From Lentihominibacter butyricus (lineage in GTDB: Bacteria; Bacillota; Clostridia; Peptostreptococcales; Anaerovoracaceae), in NCBI RefSeq assembly GCF_025567305.1, contig NZ_JAOQJP010000006.1, positions 1 to 64,000 on the forward strand: DNA of 64,000 nucleotides. The letters run 5' to 3'. Below, one piece after another: positions 44,001-53,176 of this stretch (positions within the stretch are counted from its first letter, which is position 1; every line of letters starts with the position of its first letter). Made by a program: the position numbers and the translations under genes. Under the pieces are notes generated by a model that saw only the letters and a list, made by a program, of their open reading frames with translations, had not been told where the DNA came from and made no database searches.

Positions 44001-47000
44001 TGATAGCAGGTGCGCCTTCTGCCGGTGTGATCGTGAAAGTGAACTCTCCGGCTTTCATTGTCCTGCCGTTGAGGACTTTTTCGACATTCAGTCCGCCGCT
44101 GGTACTGTACGCATGAGATGCTTCGTATTTATTCTTGAAAACTGCTCTGTCCTTTTCTTCGGAAACAGTTCCGTTATCGTATGAAACCGCTGCCGTGAGC
44201 TGCCCGTTACCGTCATCTTTCACTACGACAGTGACCTTTGCAGTATGGCGGTCATATGTCATTCCGCCGGCTTTCGAATCAGGTACAGTTTCCTTGATGT
44301 CAAAGGTGTATGTCCCTTCTTTTGTAAAGGTCACATCTCCGAAGTTGAAGCTTGCAGGCTCCTTGTTCGTTCCGCCAGATACGGATGCTCTATCGCCGTT
44401 CTTTGCGATGGCAACAGTTTTATCCTTGATCGCTTTCGCTGTGGCATCGTCTCCTGCTGTCAGCGTGAACTCAAAGGTTTCATTCTTAAGCATATCTCTG
44501 CCGGTCAGTGTCTTGTCGCCTCTGAGAGCAGTATCAGTTTCATCTGTCAGTTTCACAGGATCTGCACTGTATGAGTTGCGGAATACCGGAACTTCATTTG
44601 GAGCCAAATCATTACCATTAGCATCCTTATATATTCTATCCACGACTACCGTATCTTTGCCATTAACGCTCTCAACGTATACATTCAAATGGATTTTATA
44701 CTTAGTCGTATCGTAAGTAAGACCATTTACCGTATAATGATTACCTTCATTTGCATCTTCTGGAAGCACTTCTTCCATCCAGTATTCATAAGTTTTCGGA
44801 TGTTCTTTTGTTGCTCCGGCAGCATCTGCAAGCGTAAATTCTTTGCTGGTGAACCTCACTCCGATACCTATATTCTGCGCATCTATTGATGTTTCTCCAT
44901 TCGATAACGGAGCACCATCGATCGCCGTAATGCGGAATGTGTAGTCACCGTCTTTCAATTTTTTGCTTCCTGTATGATCCGTAAATTCTTTCCGAGCTTC
45001 TGCATCCACCGCCTGTTTGTTGGTTTCATATATGTTGCGGAAAACAGCAGTATTATTATCTACAGTGCCTGCCGGCTCCAGTTGGGTTCCTGCGTCATTA
45101 CGGATTTTTTTCATAACAGCGTCTGCTTTCAGCGCTCCATTATTATCAGTTACTGTAACAGTCACCGTATATGCTGCGGCAGAATATGAAACACCCTGTT
45201 TACCAAGAGTTCCTGGATCGTCTTCTGCGATCCTGTATTGATAAGTTCCTAGTTTCGTGTATGTAATATTACCAAATGTCTGATCAATGGAATCCTGGCT
45301 GGTAACCTTTCGTACAGAAGTCCTGGTACCTCCCAGCATTGTCGCATCATCCGGCATTGGCGACTCATTGTCATCTGCGGTCAGATAGAACGTGAACACT
45401 GAGTTTTTAAGATATTCAATACTCCATGCCGAAATATATTCATTCTCATTATCTTCATTCGGAGTTACAAAATCCTTGTGTACCTTGAATGTTGCCGATC
45501 CGTCAAGGGTTGCAGGATCTGCCTTGTATGTGTTTGTGAAAGCAACCGATGCAGCGTCGCTGCCCGGGATCGTTCCCTTTGCAGATACATCGCCGCTTTC
45601 TGCTTTTTCGGTCTTTGCGTTGTCGCCGGCATTGTCCTGAGTAACTGATGCTGTAAAGTGTTCAGCCTTCGTCTCAGTCACAGTATACTCTGTTCCAGGT
45701 GCAAGACCGTAGATCTTCAGAGTCTGGCCATCTTTGAGAGTGAATGTATCTCCCGGCTTTATCTTAAAAGAGTCTCCGTCTGCTTTTGCTCCGTTGTATT
45801 TCTGAGCAGTATACTCAGCCTTGAGCTTGCTGCCCTCTTTTGCTGTCAGTTCCAGCTTGTATTCGAACTCCTTGTTTTCCAGACTTTCAGGAACTGCATG
45901 ACCCGTCTCAGCCTTCACTGTCTTGCTGATATCCAGCTGTCCCGGAAGATCGAATGTCATACGGCCGTTGTTGCCGAGATATGCGGTAATGCTGTTGCCT
46001 CTGAAATCGTTCTCCCATACAGGCTTTATCGAAGTCTTAGCTGTATCTGTCTTGTTCGCGCCAGTCTCTTTGTCTTCTGTAAAGTATGTCAGGCTGGTCG
46101 TTCTCGGCGTTCCTGCCGGGATGTAATACTGACCTGTCGCTTCATCTTTTTCAGCAAATCCGCCCAGCAACTCGTTGCTGTTGCCCGGGATCGTCACTGT
46201 ATTTATCTTCTTTTCTGCTTTACCGTCTTTCAGCTCATAGTAGTCACGCTGATAGTAGTATATCGTACTACCGCTGGTGTCTATCGCGCCTGTAGCCGGT
46301 TTAGTGCATGCCTCGTCCGTGTACAGGAACGTATTGTTCTGGAAATAATAGAAGTCATTTGTGGTCGCCGGTTTGAAGTATGAGTATGCGCCTATGCCTT
46401 CTGATGCTTCATCCTTTGAGTCCTTGTCATATTTGTTAGTGTAAAAATGCACATGACCTTCGTCATCCTTGTTGGTATTGATGTATGCCTGAAGGAGTGC
46501 ATCAGGGTTTTCTATTTTTTCTGCAACACCGTCTTTGAGACTCACATTATAGAAAAGACGCATAGGGTATGCCTCATCTATAGTCATGTTGCCGTCTTTG
46601 TCGATCTCGTAATATCTGAGCGGAATCAGGCTGGCAGGGATCTTCATTGTGACAAGATCACCCACATTCAGCTGATCGTCACCTGTAGCCTTTTCGACTG
46701 TTATCACGATATCTTTGAGATTTCCTTTCGGATATACATGGTTCGTATCAGGTATGACATAGTCAAATGTATATTTTACTGTCGTTTTATTGCCTGCTGT
46801 TGTCTCTGTACTGCTGTAGCCCCGAGACCCGGATGTAAGCATCTGATCTGCATACAGCAGCGTGTTCAGATCTTTGACCTGCATATAGTCGCCAAGCTGA
46901 TCAGTGATCGTGATATATCCAGCCTGACTCGGGTCTTCTCCCTGATCCACATGAGTCGGAGACTGCGCCGATGTTACTATCTCTTCCTGAATTTCTGTGA

Positions 47001-48117
47001 ATATGTCATTCAGCTTTGAAGCATCTGTTGCTGCCTTATAAAACTGCGTATTATTGCCTTTGCTGTCCTTTGCACGTGTGCCAAGGCTATCGTATGCGGT
47101 CGCATCAGGATAGTTGCTGGACATACCATGCATGTAAGCGTTGAACTTCTCTTTGTTAGTCCACCACCAACCTGTACCACCTGTGATGCTGGCGTCTGCA
47201 TCATTGAATACGCCTATCGTATATATAGATGTAGATGCATCTGCTTTGATATTCTTTGCAGCTTTTATTGCATCATCCGCCACATCATCATCAAACCCGG
47301 AATTATGATTTGGTTCACCATCTGTGAAGAATATCACTATCCTCTTGACGTTCTTACGGTCGCTGCTTGCGGTTTCATCAGCCTTGCTCCTATCCACCAG
47401 CGTCTTTGCATGATCCATGGCATAGTCTGCCGCGGTAGCACCTGCAGGCTTCAATGCATTTACTTTATTTTTCAGCTCTGACTTGTCGCTACTGGTGTAT
47501 GCCTTATAATTACTTACGATTTGAGTGTAGTTGTAGGTAAATCCACCGCTGCGGTATGTTTCGTCGCCTATCCTGTCGATTTTGTTTCCTGAAAACTTCA
47601 CCAGAGAGATACGGTTCTGCTTATTAGTCGGCTTATTCTCGTTCTCCTCCGCCGATTTATCGATGAAGTTGTTCACCGCGGATTTCAGCTTATCGATTTT
47701 CTTGACGCCGTCCTTATCCCTATCATCCATACTGCCTGACACATCCAGTACCAGTACTATATCGAGGGGTACTGTTGTCTGTCCCATTATCTTCGCTGTG
47801 GATGACAGTGCCGATAATCCCACGAGAAAATCCGAATCATTATCCTTATTTATGATTTTCAAATTTCCGTTTGGCTTCGTCAGTACAATATTCTCCGTTG
47901 ACACGGACTTGTCCGTCCAGATACGGCCGACGTTCTTCGTGCTGTCATCCAGCGCGTTCGAGTCGTGCCAGTTGTTCACAGTCAGATCATCCGCGACTGT
48001 GTTCTCAGCTGCACCTGCACTCTGTGGACATAGACATAGTCCGAAAACCATGACTGCGGCTACCACAAATGCAAGTATCGATGCTGATAGCTTTCTTTTC
48101 CTACTTAATACTCTCAT
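41041..48117 (-). CDS. Giant surface protein: VWA domain plus about ten pilin isopeptide repeats
   Basis: 2358 residues. Signal peptide: MRVLSRKRKLSASILAFVV then a hydrophobic core to about 36 (SAGAA). A von Willebrand A domain (about 118-420) has the MIDAS DVSGSMDD (125-132) and FFTDGEPN. A strand-rich linker follows, then one related domain and about ten tandem Spy0128/FctA-like pilin repeats, each opening with a Lys segment such as DKTLTGR and closing FxNxY, as in isopeptide-bonded stalk domains. The C-terminus is a membrane span plus RRKIKQ, preceded by KPAGTGTDTGDNSN, so no canonical LPXTG. The start with AAGGAG is at 48117, downstream of the promoter at 48252-48280. Confidence 0.9.
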   Translation of the reverse strand: MRVLSRKRKLSASILAFVVAAVMVFGLCLCPQSAGAAENTVADDLTVNNWHDSNALDDSTKNVGRIWTDKSVSTENIVLTKPNGNLKIINKDNDSDFLVGLSALSSTAKIMGQTTVPLDIVLVLDVSGSMDDRDKDGVKKIDKLKSAVNNFIDKSAEENENKPTNKQNRISLVKFSGNKIDRIGDETYRSGGFTYNYTQIVSNYKAYTSSDKSELKNKVNALKPAGATAADYAMDHAKTLVDRSKADETASSDRKNVKRIVIFFTDGEPNHNSGFDDDVADDAIKAAKNIKADASTSIYTIGVFNDADASITGGTGWWWTNKEKFNAYMHGMSSNYPDATAYDSLGTRAKDSKGNNTQFYKAATDASKLNDIFTEIQEEIVTSAQSPTHVDQGEDPSQAGYITITDQLGDYMQVKDLNTLLYADQMLTSGSRGYSSTETTAGNKTTVKYTFDYVIPDTNHVYPKGNLKDIVITVEKATGDDQLNVGDLVTMKIPASLIPLRYYEIDKDGNMTIDEAYPMRLFYNVSLKDGVAEKIENPDALLQAYINTNKDDEGHVHFYTNKYDKDSKDEASEGIGAYSYFKPATTNDFYYFQNNTFLYTDEACTKPATGAIDTSGSTIYYYQRDYYELKDGKAEKKINTVTIPGNSNELLGGFAEKDEATGQYYIPAGTPRTTSLTYFTEDKETGANKTDTAKTSIKPVWENDFRGNSITAYLGNNGRMTFDLPGQLDISKTVKAETGHAVPESLENKEFEYKLELTAKEGSKLKAEYTAQKYNGAKADGDSFKIKPGDTFTLKDGQTLKIYGLAPGTEYTVTETKAEHFTASVTQDNAGDNAKTEKAESGDVSAKGTIPGSDAASVAFTNTYKADPATLDGSATFKVHKDFVTPNEDNENEYISAWSIEYLKNSVFTFYLTADDNESPMPDDATMLGGTRTSVRKVTSQDSIDQTFGNITYTKLGTYQYRIAEDDPGTLGKQGVSYSAAAYTVTVTVTDNNGALKADAVMKKIRNDAGTQLEPAGTVDNNTAVFRNIYETNKQAVDAEARKEFTDHTGSKKLKDGDYTFRITAIDGAPLSNGETSIDAQNIGIGVRFTSKEFTLADAAGATKEHPKTYEYWMEEVLPEDANEGNHYTVNGLTYDTTKYKIHLNVYVESVNGKDTVVVDRIYKDANGNDLAPNEVPVFRNSYSADPVKLTDETDTALRGDKTLTGRDMLKNETFEFTLTAGDDATAKAIKDKTVAIAKNGDRASVSGGTNKEPASFNFGDVTFTKEGTYTFDIKETVPDSKAGGMTYDRHTAKVTVVVKDDGNGQLTAAVSYDNGTVSEEKDRAVFKNKYEASHAYSTSGGLNVEKVLNGRTMKAGEFTFTITPAEGAPAISDSDKSFTNTRKGSGIVDVMQKLQGLVFTEADAGETYIYTVAETAGELSGVTYDGTEYTVAIEVVDNGDGTMHTVTTIRWKDADGINKEAVYNSSDAEAGTPTVRFNNSYKAADADPVDITEGFQKVLKGRDWKDSDSFTFTITNTEKPESVEAAPMPMKDGELVTEVAVTSADVQDGKAPISFGNITFTKAGVYEYEVKEQDPGDSGAAGVKYDTAVRTITVTVTDNENGQLEAVVTTVAGSRTFTNKYETEDLPLDDVCGVSVTKVLYGHDMEKDQFQFSIEAADKASADKLKISADAGATFGSLPAADSEVSTLIDSLGMTLIQEDIGKTYTYTLAETKGSDKGYVYDKNRYKLEITTIDNGDGMLKANVVLTNTTTGEKIFNKTVSKEEPAAGQEGIAIGFENRYDGSTDADGGTKADVKADKTLTGRSLKADEFTFMLVTKPADGSEGRVLQAVKNNGSGNIAFSSLSYKTLDEAAGENAVILSDAVKEGYAVKSVDDEGRTVYTLSYRVYEDGSALPGGVSMTSGTFDFTVTVTDNGNGALTAVTNYPDGKSKFGFVNQYGTDDVDVNVTGSKTLSHAEGLTPNDIAGKFTFAITAADGTPMPENTTAVNDAAGNVNFGKTTFKLSDFENVAPAADGSRTKVFEYKVTEAGSAAGVTNDPDAVTGKTFTITLTDDGKGHLSATKDPAQGPAFTFTNTYTVGELPSSITDQISIDKTLTGRDLRDGEFSFELLESGEVIATGSNDAKGKVTFSRITYTEPGTHTYTVREVKGSAGGVTYDDQLYTVYTTISDNGDGTLKAKHQKHQVIAMITDNEAAPAEKNAITFSNKYKAAPTSVTVGAVKKLEGKALEAGQFTFQLKDGDGKVIAEAKNDKNGSVMFDTVKFKKAGVYEYTVSEVNDKQADVKYDEHVYKIKVTVTDDGSGTLTAEVSDGSIVFTNHYKPAGTGTDTGDNSNMAVALGLMMMAATAGGAVLVRRKIKQ

Positions 48118-48251
48118 TCTCAGCTCTCCTTCGTTTGAACTTCCCCTGTTTACGAAATACTTTGTAATATTGAGCGATACCAAAGTAAATCTCATGTTAC
48201 AGTTAGATTTTTTAATAAATATATGTAGAATCGGTTCTATTGCAATTTCTA

Positions 48252-48280
48252 AGTATACCACATTGCTCCTGTTATTTCAA
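48252..48280 (-). promoter_or_regulatory. Promoter of the giant surface protein
   Basis: Minus strand TTGAAA (48275-48280), 17-base spacer, TATACT (48252-48257). Transcription would begin near 48245, giving a leader of about 128 bases and excluding the upstream in-frame ATG at 48261. Confidence 0.7.
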
Positions 48281-48473
48281 TGTATTTTCACAATTCTGTT
48301 TTCGGTAACAATCGGAACTTGCAAACATTTTTCGGCTTCGTTTAAAAGAGGGAGCATGTAATCTTATAAATAAAAATTTTCATTAATATATATACATACC
48401 CACCCTTTACTGACTGATCAGGAGAGAGCCCTGCAGACGCACAGCCCGCAGTCTTTACATAAAAACTTCCCAT

Positions 48474-48512
48474 AACAAAAAAAGAAAACGGCCGGATGTT
48501 CGTATCCGGCCG
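48474..48512 (-). terminator. Terminator of tRNA-Arg
   Basis: CGGCCGGAT (48489-48497) pairs with ATCCGGCCG (48504-48512), followed on the minus strand by TTTTCTTTTTTT. Confidence 0.9.
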
Positions 48513-48516
48513 CGTC

Positions 48517-48591
48517 TGGCACCCCTAGCAGGAATCGAACCTGCAACTAACCCTTAGGAGGGGTTTGTTATATCCATTTAACTATAGAGGC
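48517..48591 (-). tRNA. tRNA-Arg (anticodon CCU)
   Basis: 75 bases including an encoded CCA. Acceptor GCCTCTA/TAGGGGT, D-stem GTTA/TAAC, anticodon stem AACCC/GGGTT with loop CTCCTAA (anticodon CCT, reading AGG), T-arm GCAGG-TTCGATT-CCTGC, discriminator G then CCA. A strong terminator follows. Confidence 0.95.
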
Positions 48592-48891
48592 ATATATGTG
48601 TTTTTTGCTCCACTATGATATCACATGTGCGGGTGCTTTTTCAAGGGTTATATAAAAAGTACGCGAAATTAATTATCGCGCATTTCCGCAGGTTTCGCGG
48701 TGCAGCGATGCGTCCGGGATATCCGCTTTCGCAGTGAGACGATGACATGGCGTGGCATCATAACGGTGTGGTCGCGGCGTTTGCAGATGTTTTTAGTCCA
48801 GATTGTTTTTTTGATGTTTTTCTGCCGCCTGCCTATATACAAAATATAGTGTTCAGGTGTATAATCTTACCCAGATAAAGGAGGTATTACC
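48592..48891. promoter_or_regulatory. Intergenic region with the promoter of the NrdD-tail-like gene
   Basis: TTGATG (48812-48817), 17 bases, TATATA (48835-48840) on the plus strand. An inverted repeat CGCGA/TCGCG sits near 48663-48680. Nothing else recognised. Confidence 0.5.
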
Positions 48892-49188
48892 ATGGCAGTA
48901 AAAATAACAGGAAATGCAGATCCGCGCGAGGCTCAGGCTTACGTCGATTATCTGCAGGAAAAATACAACAGGAAGCTCGAGATGCTCGACGTGCATATCG
49001 ATGGTGATTATGCAGATCTTAACTACACGTTCTCGCATGTTCCTTTCGAGAGGATCAGGAGGATCACGGGCTATCTCGTTGGTACGATGGACAACTGGAA
49101 CGATGCGAAGAAGGCCGAAGAGGCAGATCGTGTAAAACATTCACTTGGCGGCGCTCAGGGCGCTGACGGCATGGAACAGCTTTCATAG
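48892..49188 (+). CDS. Free-standing protein resembling the C-terminus of anaerobic ribonucleotide reductase (NrdD)
   Basis: 98 residues. The start MAVKITGNADPREAQAYVDYLQEKY (in parts) is not recognised. Residues about 53-83 (ERIRRITGYLVGTMDNWNDAKKAEEADRVKH by segments) match the tail of NrdD enzymes, where RxxGYL carries the glycyl radical and AExxDRVKH is the end. Most of an NrdD is absent. It may be an independent glycyl-radical-like domain or a regulatory protein; this is inference. AAAGGAGG precedes the ATG. Confidence 0.65.
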   Translation: MAVKITGNADPREAQAYVDYLQEKYNRKLEMLDVHIDGDYADLNYTFSHVPFERIRRITGYLVGTMDNWNDAKKAEEADRVKHSLGGAQGADGMEQLS

Positions 49189-49240
49189 AGTGCGTCCCGG
49201 AAGCCCGGCAGCCCAGTGACTTACAACTTAGGAGAAAATA

Positions 49241-50119
49241 ATGACAACTCTGAACGGAATGTCGGAAAGAACGAAAGGCGCCGTGCTGATGTGCACCTCT
49301 GCTTTTCTCTTTTCGGCGATGCAGATACCCATCAGCCTGTCCGGGACGACGATCCCGATAATGGAGCAGGTGTTTTTCAGAAATATCGTGACTCTGATAC
49401 TGAGTTTCATACTCATAATTAGATCCGGAGGCTCGCTCTTTGGCACAAAAAAGAACCAGCCTCTTCTTTTTGTGCGCTCGGCATTCGGTTTCCTGGGTCT
49501 GATCACCCAGTTCTACGCAGTGGCGCACGCCAACCAGGGCGACGTGTCCACGATGATGAAGCTGTCGCCTTTCATGATAACGCTGTGGGCGGCGATCTTC
49601 CTCAAAGAAAAGATCCGCAAAGTACAGATACCTGCGCTGCTGATCGCCTTCCTGGGTGCGGCGTTCGTTGCGAATCCCGCATTCAATTCGAACCTGCTGC
49701 CGCTTTTCATGGCGTTCCTGTGCGCATTCTTTTCAAGTGTATCGTACACACTGCTGGCATACTTCAAGAATAAAGTCGACGGAATGACTATAATCATGCA
49801 TTTTTCAACGTTCTGCGTGCTTGCATGTATACCGTTCATGATATTCGATTTCGTGATGCCGACGTTCAAAGAGCTGCTCCTGCTGCTCCTGATCGGCGTG
49901 TTCGGCGGCTTCGGGCAGATCGCGCTGACCTACGCATACAGGCTGGCGACCGCGGCCGAGATCAGCATTTACAACTATTCCGGCATCGTGTTCTCGATCA
50001 TCCTGGGATATGTTTTCCTCGGCGAGGTGCTGGACGTCACGTCCGTCATCGGCTGCGCGCTGGTTATCATCGCGGCGCTCATCACTTATATTTTTTCGGG
50101 GAAAAAAGCTGCACGCTAA
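49241..50119 (+). CDS. DMT-family (EamA) transporter
   Basis: 292 residues, ten membrane segments in two EamA halves: KGAVLMCTSAFLFSAMQIPISLS and, in the second half, the YTLLAYFKNKV to GLVF-like IALTYAYRLATAAEISIYNYSGIVFSIILGYVFLGE. These are drug/metabolite exporters; substrate unknown. Start has AGGAGAAAATA. 52 bases after the NrdD-like gene. Confidence 0.9.
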   Translation: MTTLNGMSERTKGAVLMCTSAFLFSAMQIPISLSGTTIPIMEQVFFRNIVTLILSFILIIRSGGSLFGTKKNQPLLFVRSAFGFLGLITQFYAVAHANQGDVSTMMKLSPFMITLWAAIFLKEKIRKVQIPALLIAFLGAAFVANPAFNSNLLPLFMAFLCAFFSSVSYTLLAYFKNKVDGMTIIMHFSTFCVLACIPFMIFDFVMPTFKELLLLLLIGVFGGFGQIALTYAYRLATAAEISIYNYSGIVFSIILGYVFLGEVLDVTSVIGCALVIIAALITYIFSGKKAAR

Positions 50120-50227
50120 CGGCCGTCAAGGCGATCAGGAGAACGTCACGAGTGAATATGAGACCCGCATCTGCAGCCTTTACATCACAGATCCGACACA
50201 AAACCGTGCGTAACTCGCGCGCATAAT

Positions 50228-50266
50228 GCGGCAGAGCAGGCTATCATCCGCTCTGCCGCTTGTTTT
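50228..50266 (+). terminator. Intrinsic terminator after the DMT transporter
   Basis: GCGGCAGAGC (50228-50237) pairs with GCTCTGCCGC (50250-50259), followed by TTGTTTT. Confidence 0.85.
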
Positions 50267-50283
50267 ATCCCCCTTTTTTGTGA

Positions 50284-50289
50284 TATAAT
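50284..50289 (+). promoter_or_regulatory. -10 element upstream of purB
   Basis: TATAAT following a possible TTGTTT -35 (50260-50265) with an 18-base spacer. The 100-base leader that follows has small hairpins (GCTGA/TCAGC, CATCG/CGATG) but no riboswitch I can name. Confidence 0.5.
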
Positions 50290-50395
50290 AATCGTTGTAT
50301 GTGCTGAACGCAGTCAGCATTTCTCATCGAAGCGGGCCGATGGGAAACCCGGAAAATGATATTTCCCGCACAGTGATTACAAAAGGAGTGAGATT

Positions 50396-51832
50396 ATGGA
50401 TAATACGAAGAACTATACGAGTTCATTATCTGAAAGATACCCAAGCAATGAAATGAAATATCTTTTTTCACCTGAAATGAAATTCAGGACGTGGAGAAAG
50501 CTCTGGATAGCGCTTGCTGAGACGGAGCAGGAACTCGGGCTTCCGATCACGGATCAGCAGATCGCTGAGCTCAGGGCCGCAGCTGACGATATCAACTACG
50601 ACGTTGCCAAGGCACGCGAAAAGGAAGTGCGCCACGACGTGATGTCCCATGTTTATGCATACGGCCTGCAGTGCCCTGATGCGAAGGGGATAATACATCT
50701 GGGCGCGACATCATGCTACGTCGGCGACAACACGGACCTGATCATCATGACGGAAGGTCTGAAACTGATAAGAAAGAAACTGATAAATGTCATCGCAAAC
50801 CTTGCGGACTTTGCAGAAAGATACAAAGCGCTGCCGACGCTGGGATTCACGCATTTCCAGCCGGCACAGCCTACGACGGTCGGAAAGAGAGCCACGCTGT
50901 GGCTGCAGGATCTCCTGATGGATCTCGAGGATCTCGATCACGTGCTCGGCACGATGAAGCTCCTCGGTTCGAAGGGAACGACCGGCACGCAGGCAAGCTT
51001 CCTCGAGCTGTTTGACGGCGACATCGGGAAGGTGAGAAAGCTCGACTCGCTGATCGCAGAGAAGATGGGCTTTGACGGCTGCTACGCAGTATCGGGTCAG
51101 ACTTACTCGAGAAAGGTCGACACGAGAGTGCTCAACATCCTGTCAGGGATCGCGCAGAGCGCTCACAAATTCAGCAACGACATCAGACTGCTCCAGCATC
51201 TGAAGGAAATAGAAGAACCGTTCGAAAAGAACCAGATCGGCTCGTCGGCAATGGCGTACAAGAGAAACCCTATGCGCTCGGAGCGTATAGCTGCGCTTTC
51301 CAACTTCGTCATCGCAGGAGTCCTGAACCCGGCGATCACAGCATCGACCCAGTGGTTCGAAAGAACGCTGGACGACTCGGCGAACAAGAGACTCAGCGTT
51401 TCGGAGAGCTTCCTGGCGACAGACGGTATACTGGAGCTTTACATGAATATAACGTCAGGCCTCGTCGTTTACCCTAAGGTGATAAATGCGAGACTGATGA
51501 GCGAGCTTCCGTTCATGGCTACGGAAAATATCATGATGGATGCCGTGAAGGCCGGCGGAGACAGACAGGTGCTCCACGAAAAGATCAGACAGCATTCGAT
51601 GGCTGCCGGCAGGAGAGTCAAGGAGGAAGGCGCCGACAACGATCTGCTCGACAGGATCGCTGCCGACCCGGATTTCAACATGACGAAGGAACAGCTGCTC
51701 GCGCTGATGAAGCCTGAAAACTTTACAGGATGCGCGGAAAGCCAGACGGAGAATTTCCTCGAGACTTTCGTAAGGCCTGTGCTTGAAGACAACAGAGAAG
51801 CACTCGGCATGCATGCCGACATAAATGTATAA
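50396..51832 (+). CDS. purB: Adenylosuccinate lyase
   Basis: Acts twice in purine synthesis (SAICAR cleavage and adenylosuccinate to AMP). 478 residues. It has EKEVRHDVMSHVYAYG, HLGATSCYVGDN, FTHFQPAQPTTVGKR and the signature GSSAMAYKRNPMRSERI (about 280-296). AAGGAG ribosome site. Forms an operon with purA, 36 bases downstream. Confidence 0.96.
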   Translation: MDNTKNYTSSLSERYPSNEMKYLFSPEMKFRTWRKLWIALAETEQELGLPITDQQIAELRAAADDINYDVAKAREKEVRHDVMSHVYAYGLQCPDAKGIIHLGATSCYVGDNTDLIIMTEGLKLIRKKLINVIANLADFAERYKALPTLGFTHFQPAQPTTVGKRATLWLQDLLMDLEDLDHVLGTMKLLGSKGTTGTQASFLELFDGDIGKVRKLDSLIAEKMGFDGCYAVSGQTYSRKVDTRVLNILSGIAQSAHKFSNDIRLLQHLKEIEEPFEKNQIGSSAMAYKRNPMRSERIAALSNFVIAGVLNPAITASTQWFERTLDDSANKRLSVSESFLATDGILELYMNITSGLVVYPKVINARLMSELPFMATENIMMDAVKAGGDRQVLHEKIRQHSMAAGRRVKEEGADNDLLDRIAADPDFNMTKEQLLALMKPENFTGCAESQTENFLETFVRPVLEDNREALGMHADINV

Positions 51833-51868
51833 ATCATAGATCACATCATTAATATAAAGGAGATTTAA

Positions 51869-53161
51869 ATGATCAAAGCAATCGTAGGCGCCAACTGGGG
51901 CGACGAAGGAAAAGGTAAAATCACCGACATGCTTTCGCAGAATGCTGATATCATCATCAGGTTCCAGGGCGGAAGCAACGCGGGGCACACGATAAAGAAC
52001 AACTACGGCAAATTTGCGCTTCACATGCTGCCGTCTGGGGTATTCTACGGTCACACGACCAGCATCCTCGGAAACGGTGTTGCGCTCAACATCCCTTACA
52101 TGTTCAACGAGATCAACTCCATCGTGGAAAAGGGCGTGCCTATGCCTAAGATCCTGGTTTCTGACAGAGCGCAGATCCTGATGCCGTATCACATCCTCTT
52201 TGATGAATACGAAGAAGAGCGTCTGGCAGGCAAGGCTTTTGGTTCGACTAAATCAGGCATAGCTCCGTTCTATTCTGATAAATATGCCAAGATCGGTTTC
52301 CAGGTGCAGGAGCTGTTCATGGATGAGGATCTTCTGCGTGAAAAGGTGGAAAGGGTGATCCTGCAGAAAAATGTGCTGCTGGAGCATCTCTATCACAAGC
52401 CTGCTCTCGATCCTGATGAGATCATGGCAACTCTGAAAGAATATAAGGAAATGGTAGCGCCTTATGTATGTGACGTTGCGCTTTTCCTCGATGAAGCTAT
52501 AAAGAGCGGCAAGCAGATCCTGCTCGAGGGGCAGCTCGGCGCGCTCAAGGATCCTGACCACGGTATCTATCCTATGGTAACGTCTTCATCGACGCTGGCT
52601 GCGTACGGTGCGATCGGCGCCGGCGTTCCGCCTTATGAGATCACTGATATCATCACTGTCGTAAAGGCGTACTCAAGTGCTGTCGGCGGCGGTGCATTCG
52701 TCAGCGAGATCCTCGACGAGGTGGAAGCTGAGGAGCTGAGAAAGCGCGGCGGTGACGGCGGCGAATATGGTGCTACTACGGGAAGACCTCGAAGAGTCGG
52801 CTGGTTCGATGCTGTCGCTACTAAGTACGGCTGTATGACTCAGGGAACTACCGAAGTCGCATTCACGGTACTCGACCCGCTGGGATATCTCGACGAGATC
52901 CCTGTATGCGTGGGATACGAGATCGACGGAGAAGTGACAGACAGATTCCCTTGCACATCGAAGCTCGAGAAGGCAAAGCCGGTGCTGAAGAAGCTGCCGG
53001 GCTGGAAGTGCGATATCACGGGCATCCGCGAATACGACCAGCTGCCTGCAGAAGCTCAGAACTACGTTGACGAGATCGAAAAGATGATCGGCTTCCCGAT
53101 CACTTACGTTTCTAACGGACCGGGCAGAGAGGATATCATAAAGAGAACACCTAAGCTGTAG
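51869..53161 (+). CDS. purA: Adenylosuccinate synthase
   Basis: IMP plus aspartate plus GTP to adenylosuccinate. 430 residues. GANWGDEGKGKITDML (about 7-22), GGSNAGHTI, GQLGALKDPDHGIYPMVTSSS, and TGRPRRVGWFD are all conserved. The pair purB-purA gives IMP to AMP. AAGGAG precedes the ATG. Confidence 0.96.
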   Translation: MIKAIVGANWGDEGKGKITDMLSQNADIIIRFQGGSNAGHTIKNNYGKFALHMLPSGVFYGHTTSILGNGVALNIPYMFNEINSIVEKGVPMPKILVSDRAQILMPYHILFDEYEEERLAGKAFGSTKSGIAPFYSDKYAKIGFQVQELFMDEDLLREKVERVILQKNVLLEHLYHKPALDPDEIMATLKEYKEMVAPYVCDVALFLDEAIKSGKQILLEGQLGALKDPDHGIYPMVTSSSTLAAYGAIGAGVPPYEITDIITVVKAYSSAVGGGAFVSEILDEVEAEELRKRGGDGGEYGATTGRPRRVGWFDAVATKYGCMTQGTTEVAFTVLDPLGYLDEIPVCVGYEIDGEVTDRFPCTSKLEKAKPVLKKLPGWKCDITGIREYDQLPAEAQNYVDEIEKMIGFPITYVSNGPGREDIIKRTPKL

Positions 53162-53176
53162 ATGTGGTGTTTATCA

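Noticed and set aside
41572..47481. Many plus-strand frames of 60-330 codons, Cys/Ser-rich
   Set aside because: All are antisense shadows of the giant surface protein gene, without ribosome sites.
50290..50390. Purine-type riboswitch upstream of purB
   Set aside because: Small hairpins are present, but none of the conserved junction sequences of purine, PRPP or guanidine riboswitches could be found.
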